Below are positions 1 to 9,197 of a stretch of DNA of 64,000 bases, piece by piece. Numbering within the stretch: position 1 is the stretch's first letter; each line of letters opens with the position of its first letter. Below the pieces are notes generated by a model. That model was given only the letters and a program-made list of their open reading frames with translations. It had not been told where the DNA came from and searched no databases. The translations under genes were made by a program, and so were the position numbers. The stretch is from an uncultured Phycisphaerales bacterium (lineage in GTDB: Bacteria; Planctomycetota; Phycisphaerae; Sedimentisphaerales; Anaerohalosphaeraceae): the NCBI GenBank assembly GCA_937868095.1, contig CALMLO010000014.1:1-64000 (forward strand). Reading direction: 5' to 3'.

Positions 1-1536
1 GGACAGAAGAGACCTCTTCGCCCGGCCGGATGGCTGGATTCATTTCGAATCAATGCAGGCAATTTCTGCCATACGGAAACGCTTGCCTGCGGCGACCGCC
101 TCTGGCGGCTGTACTGTCAGCCGAAGGCCAATCACAAAGCCGGATTTTTCCTTCAGATTCCCTGGATAATTTTGTCGGCAGGGCTGTTTCTGTCATCTCT
201 GCTGACGCTCTACCTGCGCGATTTGCAAAGACGAAACCTCCAGACCAGCCGGCTGATTTCCCAGCGAACCGCGGAACTGGAAGTGCAAAAGCAGAAAGCC
301 GAGCACCTGGCCTGGCAGGCCGAGCAGGCCAGTCGCGCCAAAAGTTCTTTTCTGGCCAACATGAGCCATGAAATCCGCACGCCGATGAATGCGATTCTCG
401 GCTTTGCAGAATTGCTCTGTGAAACCCCGCTGGAAACTTCCCAGCGGCATTTCCTTCAGCTGATTGTGGACAGCGGCAGGAGTCTGCTGGCGTTGATTAA
501 CGATATTCTTGATTTTTCAAAGATAGAGTCCGGCAAACTGACGGTGGAGAAGATTCCCTGTGCCTTGGCGGACCTGCTCGTTGGGATGAGGGCGATGATG
601 GAGCCGGCCGCCCTGAACAAACATCTCGATTTTCAGATTCTGCCGGAAGGCCGCCTGCCCGCGGAGATTCTGGCCGACCCCCTTCGGCTGCGCCAGTGTT
701 TAATTAACCTGATTGGCAATGCCGTCAAATTTACAAATCAGGGGCATATTTATTTACGCGTTTCGGTTCAAACAGACGGCCCGGAGCCGCTGGTCTGTTT
801 TGCTGTCGAAGATACCGGCATCGGCATCCCTCCCGACCGCCTGGACAGGATATTCGAACCCTTTGTCCAGTCGGAAGAGAGTACCACCCGCCAATATGGA
901 GGCACGGGCCTGGGGCTGACCATTACCCGTCGGCTGTGTGAATTAATGGGCGGCGATCTGAGCGTTCAAAGCCGGCCCGGCGAAGGGTCTGTCTTTACAC
1001 TGCGAATCCCCGCCGGTGTGAACTTGAATACAGCCGGCGCCTTCGACCAGACCCTTTTCCAGAAAGGTGCTCTGAACCTCAAGCCGGCTGAATCCGAACA
1101 GATTCGTTTCTGGGGGCATGTGCTCGTAGCCGAAGACGCCCCCGCCAGCCAGATTCTGATTCGCAAACTGCTCGAAAAGTACGGTCTGGAAGTAACGATT
1201 GCCGCCGACGGCCGGCAGGCGGTTCAGCAGGTCCTCAGCCGCTCGTACGACTTGATTTTGATGGACATGCACATGCCCGAAATGAACGGCTATGATGCAA
1301 CCCGCCTGCTGCGGGAGCAGGGCTGCGTCATCCCCATTATTGCACTGACGGCCAGTGCAATGAAGAGCGACGAGGCCAAATGCCTTCAGGCCGGCTGCGA
1401 CGCCTATTTAACAAAACCAATCCAGCGGGCCGAACTGGTCAAAATACTCAAGCAGTACCTGCTCTTTGAGCAGATTTCAGCCGAGGCGGAGCCGTCGATG
1501 CAGGCCGGCATCGCCCAGGAAGAGCCGTCCGCCTGA
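1..1536 (+). CDS. CHASE-type hybrid sensor histidine kinase/response regulator, 5' end missing
   Basis: The reading frame is open from base 1, so the gene starts before the window and 511 residues are visible. The first residues (HTETLACGDRLW) resemble the end of an extracellular CHASE-type sensor domain. A membrane helix follows (IPWIILSAGLFLSSLLTLYL), then a short coiled linker and a HisKA domain with the H-box SHEIRTPMNAIL, whose His is the expected phosphorylation site. An HATPase domain has the N-box (NLIGNAVKFTN) and the G-boxes DTGIGI and GGTGLGLTI. A C-terminal receiver domain carries LILMDMHMPEMNG, whose Asp is the phosphoacceptor, and the conserved Lys in YLTKPI. It should autophosphorylate in response to an external ligand and pass phosphate to its own receiver. 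The ligand and output are unknown, and no DNA-binding partner follows, since the next gene is convergent. Confidence 0.93.
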   Translation, partial: GQKRPLRPAGWLDSFRINAGNFCHTETLACGDRLWRLYCQPKANHKAGFFLQIPWIILSAGLFLSSLLTLYLRDLQRRNLQTSRLISQRTAELEVQKQKAEHLAWQAEQASRAKSSFLANMSHEIRTPMNAILGFAELLCETPLETSQRHFLQLIVDSGRSLLALINDILDFSKIESGKLTVEKIPCALADLLVGMRAMMEPAALNKHLDFQILPEGRLPAEILADPLRLRQCLINLIGNAVKFTNQGHIYLRVSVQTDGPEPLVCFAVEDTGIGIPPDRLDRIFEPFVQSEESTTRQYGGTGLGLTITRRLCELMGGDLSVQSRPGEGSVFTLRIPAGVNLNTAGAFDQTLFQKGALNLKPAESEQIRFWGHVLVAEDAPASQILIRKLLEKYGLEVTIAADGRQAVQQVLSRSYDLILMDMHMPEMNGYDATRLLREQGCVIPIIALTASAMKSDEAKCLQAGCDAYLTKPIQRAELVKILKQYLLFEQISAEAEPSMQAGIAQEEPSA

Positions 1537-1563
1537 AAACACACGCCGGCCTGCCGCCGCGCT

Positions 1564-4476
1564 TCAGCGCACCTTCAGTTTAACCGCTGCGTCTTTCAGC
1601 CCATCCGATACAGCACGAATCCGAACGGTTCCGCGCTGTCCTTCAACTGTGCGGACAATCAGCATGGCCTTGCCGTAAAAGAGCTTGCGGTAATCGGCCT
1701 GGAACGGTTCGAACGACATCGGGTTGCCGTTGCCGACGCCGGCGATTTCAGCCGGCCCTTCTATCTGAAAGCGGACGAGATTATCCGCCAGCGGACAGAC
1801 GGTTCCGTGTTCATCAAGGGCCTCGACAAGCAGATAAGCCAAATCTTCACCGCCGGCCTCCAGCTGCGTCCGGTCCGGCGTCAGCCGAAGCCGAGCCGGC
1901 GCCCCCGCCGTCCGCATGACGGCCTGGCCGATGACGTTGCCGTCCTTATAGGCGACGGCCTTCAGTTCGCCCGGTTCATAAACAACGTCATTCCACCGAA
2001 GACGATAGCGGTAGGTTGGAGCATAATAATCCGACTCAACCGGCTCCGCATAGATGCCGAACTCCCGTACACTGGCCCAGCAGTTGCTCTTCAGGTCGGT
2101 AAAGACAATGCGAAAATAGCGGGCGGTGGTTTCCGCATCGTAAAATCGCTCGCGTCCGCCGCTCCGCCGCGACCGCTCGTCGGCCGATTCGGAAACCAGC
2201 GTCGTCCACTGCTGAGCATCATTGGAAACGCGGATTTCATAGCCGTAGTTTTTCGCATCGTTTTCAAATTCAACGCGGAGGAAGCGAACGGTCTGCGGAC
2301 TGCCCAGGTCAACCTGAAGCCACTGGTTAACACTCCCATCGGCAGCACACCAGCGGGTTTCGCTTTGGCCGTCAAAGGCATGGGCTGCTGTATTGGCCTT
2401 TTGCCATTCTTCGCTGCTGGCAGCCGCGGCTTTGCCGTCGGCCAGATTGGCGGGCTTGGGAGGGATTTGCCCTTTCGTCCGCCGGCCGAGCGATTTCCCG
2501 TTGAGGAAAAGTTCAGCGCTGTCGCCGTTCGTATAGACAAACACCGGCACATTTTTGCCGATGCGCTCCGGCCAGTTCCAATGGGGCAGAATGTGCACCG
2601 TCACCGCCTCCGGCCGCCAGTAACTGCGGTAAAGATAGTAACGGTCTTTGGGAATGCCGCACAAATCCACAATTCCAAAATAGGAACTGCGGGCCTGGGC
2701 ATCGAACGGCGTCGGCTCGCCCAGATAATCAAAGCCCGTCCAGACCATTTCTCCGGCAACAAACCGGTCCTGCTCCATCAGGGCAAATTCGCGATCGGCG
2801 ATATCAGACCACGGCGCCGCATTCAGGTCATAAGAACTCACCTGCAGGGCGGCGGAATAGTCTGTTTTGGACTTCGGCAGCGGCAGCTCATAAAAGCCGC
2901 GCGTGCTCAGGGCCGACGCCGATTCGCTGTACACAATGGGTTTGTGAGGATATCGCTGGCGGAACAGTTCATACCGGCGGGCATAATTCCAGCCGGCCAG
3001 GTCCAGCGCATCCAGAATCGGCTCATTGGCCGTCTGCGGAATATGACAGGCCATCCCGACCGGCCGTGTGGCATCATATTGAAGAACAAAGTCCCGCATA
3101 AACCGCACGCGCTCAGGCGATTTGCCTTCGGGGTCATGCGGCTGATTGCTGATTTCGTTGCCGATTGACCAGACCACAATAGACGGATGGTTGCGGTCGC
3201 GCATCACAAAGTTCCGAATCTGCTTATGGCCGTATTCCTCCAGCGGCGGCTGACCGTTGATGCGTCCGGCCTTGTCGTCCCATTTATCAAAGCACTCATC
3301 CCACACGACAAACCCCATCCGGTCGCACAACTCAAGCAGTTCCGGCGCCGGCGGGTTGTGGCTGGTGCGGATGGCATTGACGCCCATCTCTTTCATAATT
3401 TGCAGCTGGCGTTCCATTGCCCGACGATAAAAAGCCGCCCCCAGCGGGCCGTGGTCATGATGCAGATTCACTCCATATATCTGCACCCGCCGGCCGTTCA
3501 GGTAAAAGCCGTCGTCAGCGGTAAACTGAAATGTTCGAATGCCGAAAGAAACACCCTCTTCGTCAGTCAAGTCGTTGGAAGAGCGCACCTGGACGCAGGC
3601 CGTGTACAGAACCGGGCTTTCAATATCCCAGCGGAGCGGCCGGCGGACCTCCAGCGTAGTCTCAAACGGCTCCGTCCCGCCTGCCGGCACAACCACCATT
3701 TTGTCCGCTTGGGCAGCAGCAGTACCGCATGGATGAAGAACCAGCGCCTTCACATCCACCAAAGCATCTTTGTCCAGATGATTTTCAAGAACGGTCTGAA
3801 TTTTTACCAGCGCCCTCTCATCGGTTACCTCCGGCGTAGTAATATAGGTTGCCCAGTGGCCGAGATGAACGGGCTGGCAGATAGTCATTGTTACTTTGCG
3901 GTAAATGCCGGCGCCGGGATACCAGCGGGTACCCTGATGGCGGGTGTCGACGATGACAACAATGCGGTTTTCCCGCCCGAACTGAACATACGGTGTGGCA
4001 TCCACCCGAAACGACATATAGCCATAGTCCCACTGGCCGGCCAGTTGGCCGTTGATATACACCTTCGGAAAGGCCATCACCCCGTCAAAATCCAGATAAA
4101 TCTGCTTGCCTTCGGCTTCGGCGGGCAGCGTAAACCGCTTGCTGTAGCAGCCGACGCCCTTCCACGGCAGTTTGCCTGCATAGCCGTGCTCTTCCGGATT
4201 GAAAGGCCCGGCGATGGCCCAGTCATGCGGCAGCCGAACGGCCTGCCAGGAAGAATCATCAAAATCCGCCAGGTTCTCTGCCGCCAGCGGCCCCTTTTGA
4301 AATCGCCAGCCGCTATTGAATCCCATCACAATCCTGCCGTTTTCCTTTGCCATCGTTTTCTCGCAGCAAGCGGCAGCGCCGAGCTGACGGTCAGCGGGGG
4401 ACCCGCTGGGCCGGCTGCACGAGCTCGCCAGACAAATCGGTACCGAAAGAAGAAAAAGTTTGATGAATGAGTTCAT
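1564..4476 (-). CDS. GH2 family glycoside hydrolase (beta-galactosidase-like) lipoprotein with F5/8C domain
   Basis: This 970-residue protein starts with a signal peptide ending in LASSC, a plausible lipobox with Cys20. It should therefore be a lipid-anchored exported enzyme. The GH2 order is present: sugar-binding jelly roll (about 55-200), immunoglobulin-like domain (about 205-315) and TIM barrel (about 320-620). The acid/base Glu441 lies in WSIGNEIS and the probable nucleophile Glu518 in VYSESAS. A discoidin/F5-8C-like carbohydrate-binding domain occupies roughly 690-815 (AFDGQSETRWCA, WLQVDLGS). It is inserted before a C-terminal domain of the DUF4982/GH2C type. The family includes beta-galactosidases and related exo-glycosidases, so the exact substrate cannot be read from sequence. 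It is convergent with the sensor kinase gene (27 bp between stops) and appears monocistronic. Confidence 0.93.
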   Translation of the reverse strand: MNSFIKLFLLSVPICLASSCSRPSGSPADRQLGAAACCEKTMAKENGRIVMGFNSGWRFQKGPLAAENLADFDDSSWQAVRLPHDWAIAGPFNPEEHGYAGKLPWKGVGCYSKRFTLPAEAEGKQIYLDFDGVMAFPKVYINGQLAGQWDYGYMSFRVDATPYVQFGRENRIVVIVDTRHQGTRWYPGAGIYRKVTMTICQPVHLGHWATYITTPEVTDERALVKIQTVLENHLDKDALVDVKALVLHPCGTAAAQADKMVVVPAGGTEPFETTLEVRRPLRWDIESPVLYTACVQVRSSNDLTDEEGVSFGIRTFQFTADDGFYLNGRRVQIYGVNLHHDHGPLGAAFYRRAMERQLQIMKEMGVNAIRTSHNPPAPELLELCDRMGFVVWDECFDKWDDKAGRINGQPPLEEYGHKQIRNFVMRDRNHPSIVVWSIGNEISNQPHDPEGKSPERVRFMRDFVLQYDATRPVGMACHIPQTANEPILDALDLAGWNYARRYELFRQRYPHKPIVYSESASALSTRGFYELPLPKSKTDYSAALQVSSYDLNAAPWSDIADREFALMEQDRFVAGEMVWTGFDYLGEPTPFDAQARSSYFGIVDLCGIPKDRYYLYRSYWRPEAVTVHILPHWNWPERIGKNVPVFVYTNGDSAELFLNGKSLGRRTKGQIPPKPANLADGKAAAASSEEWQKANTAAHAFDGQSETRWCAADGSVNQWLQVDLGSPQTVRFLRVEFENDAKNYGYEIRVSNDAQQWTTLVSESADERSRRSGGRERFYDAETTARYFRIVFTDLKSNCWASVREFGIYAEPVESDYYAPTYRYRLRWNDVVYEPGELKAVAYKDGNVIGQAVMRTAGAPARLRLTPDRTQLEAGGEDLAYLLVEALDEHGTVCPLADNLVRFQIEGPAEIAGVGNGNPMSFEPFQADYRKLFYGKAMLIVRTVEGQRGTVRIRAVSDGLKDAAVKLKVR

Positions 4477-4628
4477 TGGCTTCTCCTTGCACTTGGATGA
4501 AATCTGAATTTGGGCACTTTCCCAATGGTCGCCTCGTATCCGTCAAGCCGGCTGTTCCTTAGTTTATTTGTTCCCAATATACGGAAAACTCAGCCCAAGG
4601 CAAGAATTATCCCCTCAAAATCTGCCCC

Positions 4629-4657
4629 TTGCGGCAAAGGGATTTTCCGGCTACAAT
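4629..4657 (+). promoter_or_regulatory. Sigma70-type promoter of the transglutaminase-like gene
   Basis: TTGCGG (4629-4634) and TACAAT (4652-4657) are separated by exactly 17 bp and lie about 130 bp upstream of the start codon at 4787. The rest of the 310-bp gap between the divergent genes (4477-4786) shows no gene that I can recognise. Confidence 0.5.
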
Positions 4658-4786
4658 AAATGCTTCTTTCATCGGGAGTGATGGTGCCGATAGAAAGGAA
4701 AACATGCCGTTCCTCTTGCTCAGGCGGCGGATTTCTGCAAAACTTCGGCTCTGCCGCCGGCTGTCCTGTTTTGTGAAAGGAAACCG

Positions 4787-6505
4787 ATGAATCAGAAAGA
4801 CTTGGAATTATACAGTTCAGCCCTGACACTGTCCGATATGGAATGCTTTGTCTATCCGGACCTGATGTTCTCCCTTGTGCTGGCCAACCTGATGAGTCCG
4901 CTGATTTGGCGCTGGCGGCAGGAAGATTGCTTTCTTAAACTTGAAGGCAAAAACCCATGGCGCCGCCTGATGCGGCTGCGCCAGTATGTGATGGATGAGT
5001 TTGAGTTCAATCTCGACCTGACCACCTGGGGCCTGACCCGCAAAGACGTGGAACTCAATCGCTTCAAAGATGTTATCTCGCCGGAAGATATCGCCCGCTC
5101 CAACGCCCTCTTTGGCTATACCGGCGACCGCTATTATTTCGATGTGAACATCCGCCGTCATTTCGGCCTGGATCAGTATGACGGCGATGTGATTCCCTAT
5201 TGGAAAACCGAAACCGTCGAGGCCATGGCCGCCTTTCGGCGCAAAGAGGGCTACCAGACCGGAGCCGGCGAGTGCGTTTCTCTCTCCGCTCTCTATGCCG
5301 CCGCCGCCTTTATCGTTTGCGATATCCCCCTGGAGGACATCTTTCTGATTCTCACCCCTCTTCACTCCCAGAACTTTATTGATATTCAGGACGGCGTGAT
5401 TACCAACAACCGCCGGCTGCTCACCAAAAGCATGTGGTTTAACGGCACGGAAATTTCCAAAAAGGCCCAGCGGGCACTCCGCAATGAACAGGTAACCGTG
5501 GTAACTCACGCAACGGGCTCTATCCATTGCTTTTACGAAAGGGCCACCATTGACCCGGCTCAATATCAGCGGCTGGACCGGCTGCTGCGGCAGTATCTGG
5601 ATGCGCCGCTCACCCAGCTCAATTTTGCCAATTTTCTGCGCTCCGAGCGCGACTATCAAAAATATTTTCAGTTCTGCCGGCATCGGCGGGGCGAGCGGAT
5701 GTTTGTCAAGTCCGAAGTCCTTTTCGGCTATGAACACGGCAGCCCCTATCGAATCCTCGACCCGACATTCGATAAACTTCTGGAGGAAGTTGAAGAAGAG
5801 GACTTCAGCCCCTATCCCATCGAGGGCCGCCTGTGCTGCGAACAACTCGGCCGTTTTCTCGAAATCGAAAAAATCGACATCAAAAATCCGACCGACCGCG
5901 CCAAACTGGCCCGGTTTCTGTCTCCTCTTGTGCCCGATGCCGAAGAACTCGTCAGACGGCTGGTTGAGTTTCTTCATATCGACCCCCGTCTGCCCTCGCC
6001 GGACAAAAAATATGAATCCGTCGTACCCATTCAACTCCAGACCGACTGGTCCCGAGAGCAGGTCATGGACTATCTCGAATCCATCCGTTCGCAGAATCTG
6101 GTTGCCGATCTGGCCTTTTATGCCTATCGCGATATGACCCGCTGCCGCTGGGAGCCGTTTCTCAAGGCGGCGATGGAACGCTCACCGGTCTCCATCGAGC
6201 AGTCCGCCGGCCTCTCCGACCAGCAGGTGTATCAGAATCTTTGTCAGATGGACAGCGAGTCCATCTATGAAGGGCCTCGGCTGGCCCAGCCCGATGAGGT
6301 GGCCAACTTCAAAACGGGAGACGGCATCGAAAAGGCCTTTTATCTGGCCAATGTCTTGCGCAGCCGCCATCCCGACCTGTCGATGACCGTCGATATTGAT
6401 GAAAAGTCGGTCCATCTTCAGGCCGACCGGGATTATCCGTTCGAATCGGCCAAAGGCCTTCGCAAGAAAATCCTCTTGGCCCCCAATCATTATCAGGCGG
6501 ATTAG
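4787..6505 (+). CDS. Unknown 572-aa protein with a transglutaminase-like Cys-His-Asp core
   Basis: I do not recognise this protein by name. It has no signal peptide and no clear membrane segment. Residues about 158-210 read GAGECVSLSALYAAA, then IPLEDIFLI and LTPLHSQNFIDIQDG. A Cys at a helix start, a His in a strand about 30 residues later and a following Asp is the arrangement of the transglutaminase/cysteine-protease-like core. The candidate triad is Cys163, His193 and Asp199 or Asp202. The flanking N-terminal 150 and C-terminal 350 residues are unfamiliar; the C-terminal half is helical and charged. The start is the ATG after AAAGGAAACCG, which contains a plausible ribosome-binding site. 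It may be co-translated with the small ORF 6 bp downstream. The function is unknown and the core assignment is an inference. Confidence 0.85.
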   Translation: MNQKDLELYSSALTLSDMECFVYPDLMFSLVLANLMSPLIWRWRQEDCFLKLEGKNPWRRLMRLRQYVMDEFEFNLDLTTWGLTRKDVELNRFKDVISPEDIARSNALFGYTGDRYYFDVNIRRHFGLDQYDGDVIPYWKTETVEAMAAFRRKEGYQTGAGECVSLSALYAAAAFIVCDIPLEDIFLILTPLHSQNFIDIQDGVITNNRRLLTKSMWFNGTEISKKAQRALRNEQVTVVTHATGSIHCFYERATIDPAQYQRLDRLLRQYLDAPLTQLNFANFLRSERDYQKYFQFCRHRRGERMFVKSEVLFGYEHGSPYRILDPTFDKLLEEVEEEDFSPYPIEGRLCCEQLGRFLEIEKIDIKNPTDRAKLARFLSPLVPDAEELVRRLVEFLHIDPRLPSPDKKYESVVPIQLQTDWSREQVMDYLESIRSQNLVADLAFYAYRDMTRCRWEPFLKAAMERSPVSIEQSAGLSDQQVYQNLCQMDSESIYEGPRLAQPDEVANFKTGDGIEKAFYLANVLRSRHPDLSMTVDIDEKSVHLQADRDYPFESAKGLRKKILLAPNHYQAD

Positions 6506-6511
6506 CCCTCT

Positions 6512-6691
6512 ATGAAAAAGCATTTCGGCCTGTCGGCGGCAGCATTTTCCTGTTTGGGTTTTTTGGCCTGCTGGACAGTGGCGCCGCTGTATATCAAGGT
6601 GCTCAGCGGCAGGGGGCCGGGGCGGAAATCGCCCCTGCCTCCCGCCGGAAGATTTACTCCTGAATCAGTCGGTAGGTATCCGCGGCAATAG
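6512..6691 (+). CDS. Possible small membrane or exported protein (59 aa)
   Basis: An ATG lies 6 bp after the stop of the 572-residue gene and opens a 59-codon frame. It begins MKKHFGLSAAAFSCLGFLAC, which looks like a signal or anchor sequence, followed by a short hydrophobic segment and a Pro/Gly/Arg-rich tail. Its 3' end overlaps the 3' end of the convergent acetate kinase gene by 38 bp. A GC-rich inverted repeat (GGGGCG, 5-nt loop, CGCCCC, 6619-6635) lies inside it and could instead be a transcription-end structure for the convergent pair, although no T-run follows on either strand. The protein call is tentative. Confidence 0.35.
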   Translation: MKKHFGLSAAAFSCLGFLACWTVAPLYIKVLSGRGPGRKSPLPPAGRFTPESVGRYPRQ

Positions 6692-7847
6692 CCGCCTCTT
6701 CATTGGTGGGGATGACATAAACAGCCGCCCGCGAACGTTCAGAGCTGATCAGCCGTTCTCTCGGTTTGTTCGCCTCGTTGCGTGCAGCATCAATCTCAAT
6801 GCCCAGATGCGGCAGGTCGGCGACAATCTGCCGGCGAATCATAGCATTATTTTCCCCGATGCCGCCGGTGAAAATCACACCATCCAGCGTTCCTAAGACG
6901 GCGGTGTAAGCCCCGATATACTTTTTAATGCGGTAGCAGAAAATGTCGATAGCCAGCTGTGCCCGCTGGTGTCCTTGCCGGGCATGCTCAATCAGATTCC
7001 GCATATCATTGGAAATGCCCGAAATACCCAAAAGCCCGCTTTTCTTATTGAACATATCATTAAGCTGCTCGAGCGAATACCCCTTGTCCGCCAGATAAAA
7101 CACAATAGCCGGGTCAATGTCGCCGCAGCGAGTCCCCATAACCACCCCTTCCAGCGGCGTCATTCCCATCGACGTATCAACGCTTTTTCCATTCTTGACC
7201 GCCGTAATCGAACAGCCGTTGCCGAGATGGCATGTAATCAGGTTGACATCATATTTGTCGCGGCCCATCAGTTCTGCCGCCCGACGCGCCACATACCGAT
7301 GGCTGGTGCCGTGAAAACCGTATCGCCGCACCCGATACGTCTCGTAGATTTCATACGGCAGCCCGTACAGATAGGCCGTTTGAGGAATCGAAGAATGAAA
7401 AGCCGTATCAAAACAGGCCGCCTGAAGCGCATGCGGCAGCGCCTTTTGAGCAGCGCGGATCCCCGTCAGATTCGGCGGATTATGAAGCGGCGCCAAATCG
7501 GCAAACCGTTCGACGGATTTCAGCACCGCATCATCAATTTTCACCGAGCCGGTAAATTCTTCACCGCCGTGAACCACCCGATGGCCGACTGCTTTAATCT
7601 CACGGATATCTTTGACGGCTCCTATCCGGGCATCAGTCAAAACCTGCAGAATCACCGACATGGCCTGCTGGTGATCGTGCGCTTCAACCTTTCGCTGCAG
7701 CGACTGTTCGCCCGCCGTATAACTCAAAGCCGCCTCACTCTCCCCAATTCGCTCGACCATTCCCTTGGCCGCAACACGAACCTCCGGCATTTCAAACAAC
7801 TGAAACTTGATGGATGAACTTCCGGCGTTAATCACTAAGATTTTCAT
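6654..7847 (-). CDS. ackA: Acetate kinase
   Basis: AckA interconverts acetyl phosphate plus ADP and acetate plus ATP, so in a fermenter it gives substrate-level ATP with acetate as product. The 397-residue protein has the N-terminal phosphate-binding motif VINAGSSSIKFQL, the conserved VHGGEEF, FHGTSHRYV and HLGNGCSI segments, and the C-terminal FTGGIGENN, typical of the ASKHA-fold acetate kinases. The start at 7847 (MKILVINAG) was chosen over an in-frame ATG 17 codons upstream because the family begins here and a GGGGAT element precedes it. No phosphotransacetylase gene is adjacent. The 3' end overlaps a possible small ORF on the other strand. Confidence 0.97.
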   Translation of the reverse strand: MKILVINAGSSSIKFQLFEMPEVRVAAKGMVERIGESEAALSYTAGEQSLQRKVEAHDHQQAMSVILQVLTDARIGAVKDIREIKAVGHRVVHGGEEFTGSVKIDDAVLKSVERFADLAPLHNPPNLTGIRAAQKALPHALQAACFDTAFHSSIPQTAYLYGLPYEIYETYRVRRYGFHGTSHRYVARRAAELMGRDKYDVNLITCHLGNGCSITAVKNGKSVDTSMGMTPLEGVVMGTRCGDIDPAIVFYLADKGYSLEQLNDMFNKKSGLLGISGISNDMRNLIEHARQGHQRAQLAIDIFCYRIKKYIGAYTAVLGTLDGVIFTGGIGENNAMIRRQIVADLPHLGIEIDAARNEANKPRERLISSERSRAAVYVIPTNEEAAIAADTYRLIQE

Positions 7848-7870
7848 CGCATTATCCCCAAAAATGTTTT

Positions 7871-7914
7871 CCAACAGAAATGTTGGATTATACCGCACGG
7901 GAAAACCAGGTCAA
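7871..7914 (-). promoter_or_regulatory. ackA promoter with an overlapping palindrome
   Basis: On the minus strand TTGACC (7914-7909) and TATAAT (7892-7887) are 16 bp apart, 40 bp upstream of the ackA start. Directly downstream of the -10 box, at the likely transcription start, is the perfect inverted repeat CCAACA-N4-TGTTGG (7871-7886). It could be a repressor operator or a 5'-end stem-loop of the mRNA. Confidence 0.6.
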
Positions 7915-7985
7915 TCAAGAAAAAAAAGAGAAATGTTCTCCTGAACTGTCGTGCTCATTTTGCCGTAATAAAATCATGGCAATAG

Positions 7986-9110
7986 ATGTTTTTTATGGAT
8001 AATCGCCCTATAAAACCGCATAATCGCTGTACGATGAAACTTGGCAATCGAATCATCATGACCATAGCGGGTCTTTTGCTCGCGGGAGCAGCCCTTTTAA
8101 AATTTCACGAAGCCCTGACCGTTTATATCCCCTCCTGGCGCGAGCACGGCATTTGGGAATCGTATGAATTTTTCCTTTTTCAGATTCCGCTGGAGTTTGC
8201 CCTGGGAGTCTGGATTTTGTCAGGGGTTTTCCGCAAGGCATCCTGGCTGGCGGCCGCAGCGGCCTTCTTTGCCTTCAGCATCATCACCCTCATAAAGGGA
8301 ATGCTCGGCGTCCAGTCGTGCGGCTGCTTCGGACGCATTCACGTAGACCCTTGGTACACGTTATTTTTTATCGATATTCCGATATTTTTGCTCTTGTTGA
8401 TTTTCCCTCCCAAAGGCGAAAAACTTCTGCCGCCCCCCTGGCCTCATCCCTTCCATGCCTTGGCGGCGGCCATTCCAGCCATCGGCTTTATGGCCGTGGC
8501 GGCCCCAATTCTGGTTGCATTTCGTCCCGAATTTAAAAAGCCCGAGTCCTGGACGCCTGTCCAGCACCTCAGCCCTGACTTTGTTTCTAAAACCAATAAC
8601 CAGACGACACCTGCCCAGCCCTCTCCCATCGCCCCGACCCCTGACCAGACCTCCCCACCTGCCCAGATTGAAGAGCAAGATAATACAACCTCGCAGCCGG
8701 AGCAGGCAAACTCCTCTGACGAAACGCCCGCCGTTCCCCAATGGCCCTGGCTTCAATACATTGACATTGCAGACCAGTTGAAAACCGGCCTCGCCGTTAT
8801 TCTGATGTATCACCACGATTGCCCGACTTGTGCTCAAATGATTCCTCTTTACGATGAGTACGCCCGACAAATGCTCCAGCAGGAAGACCAGCCGTTCCAA
8901 ATTGCCTTTGTAGCAATTCCTCCCTATCACGAAGGCCCCGTGCCGCCGGATACCCCCTGCCTTCAGGGCCGACTGAGCGACAAAGAAAAATGGGCGATTA
9001 TGAGTCCCTATGTAGTGGCCCTTCTGGACGGCGGCTTCCTGAAGGATTGGCCGCAAGGCACAGCTCCCATGCCCCAGAATATCCTCGACGAAATCTTCGA
9101 CCACCAGTAA
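7986..9110 (+). CDS. MauE/DoxX-like membrane protein fused to a CxxC thioredoxin-like domain
   Basis: The N-terminal 145 residues contain four hydrophobic segments and the motif SCGCFG (Cys112, Cys114), characteristic of the MauE/DoxX-like redox membrane family. A fifth hydrophobic stretch (about 157-178) precedes a Pro/Gln/Thr-rich linker (about 190-250). The final domain has ILMYHHDCPTCAQM, with Cys279 and Cys282 forming a CPTC pair in a thioredoxin-like context. In related systems MauE-type proteins pass electrons across the membrane to thioredoxin-like partners, so one polypeptide may carry both modules. No substrate oxidoreductase is adjacent. The start is uncertain: ATGs at 7986, 7995 and 8034 are all in frame, none with a strong ribosome-binding site, and the last begins just before the first helix. 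Confidence 0.8.
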   Translation: MFFMDNRPIKPHNRCTMKLGNRIIMTIAGLLLAGAALLKFHEALTVYIPSWREHGIWESYEFFLFQIPLEFALGVWILSGVFRKASWLAAAAAFFAFSIITLIKGMLGVQSCGCFGRIHVDPWYTLFFIDIPIFLLLLIFPPKGEKLLPPPWPHPFHALAAAIPAIGFMAVAAPILVAFRPEFKKPESWTPVQHLSPDFVSKTNNQTTPAQPSPIAPTPDQTSPPAQIEEQDNTTSQPEQANSSDETPAVPQWPWLQYIDIADQLKTGLAVILMYHHDCPTCAQMIPLYDEYARQMLQQEDQPFQIAFVAIPPYHEGPVPPDTPCLQGRLSDKEKWAIMSPYVVALLDGGFLKDWPQGTAPMPQNILDEIFDHQ

Positions 9111-9127
9111 TTCTTGCCCTGCCTCAA

Positions 9128-9156
9128 TTGACAAGCCCTTTGCTCTGTTGTATAGT
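9128..9156 (+). promoter_or_regulatory. Strong sigma70-type promoter of recJ
   Basis: A perfect TTGACA (9128-9133) and TATAGT (9151-9156) are separated by 17 bp, ending about 40 bp before the recJ start. Confidence 0.75.
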
Positions 9157-9197
9157 TTGCCTAATTACCGTAAATTGTCAGAGAAAGGATGCACTCA

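Noticed and set aside
1807..4470. Two long plus-strand frames opposite the GH2 gene (453 and 427 codons)
   Set aside because: They are antisense frames to an unmistakable GH2 protein and lack protein-like features.
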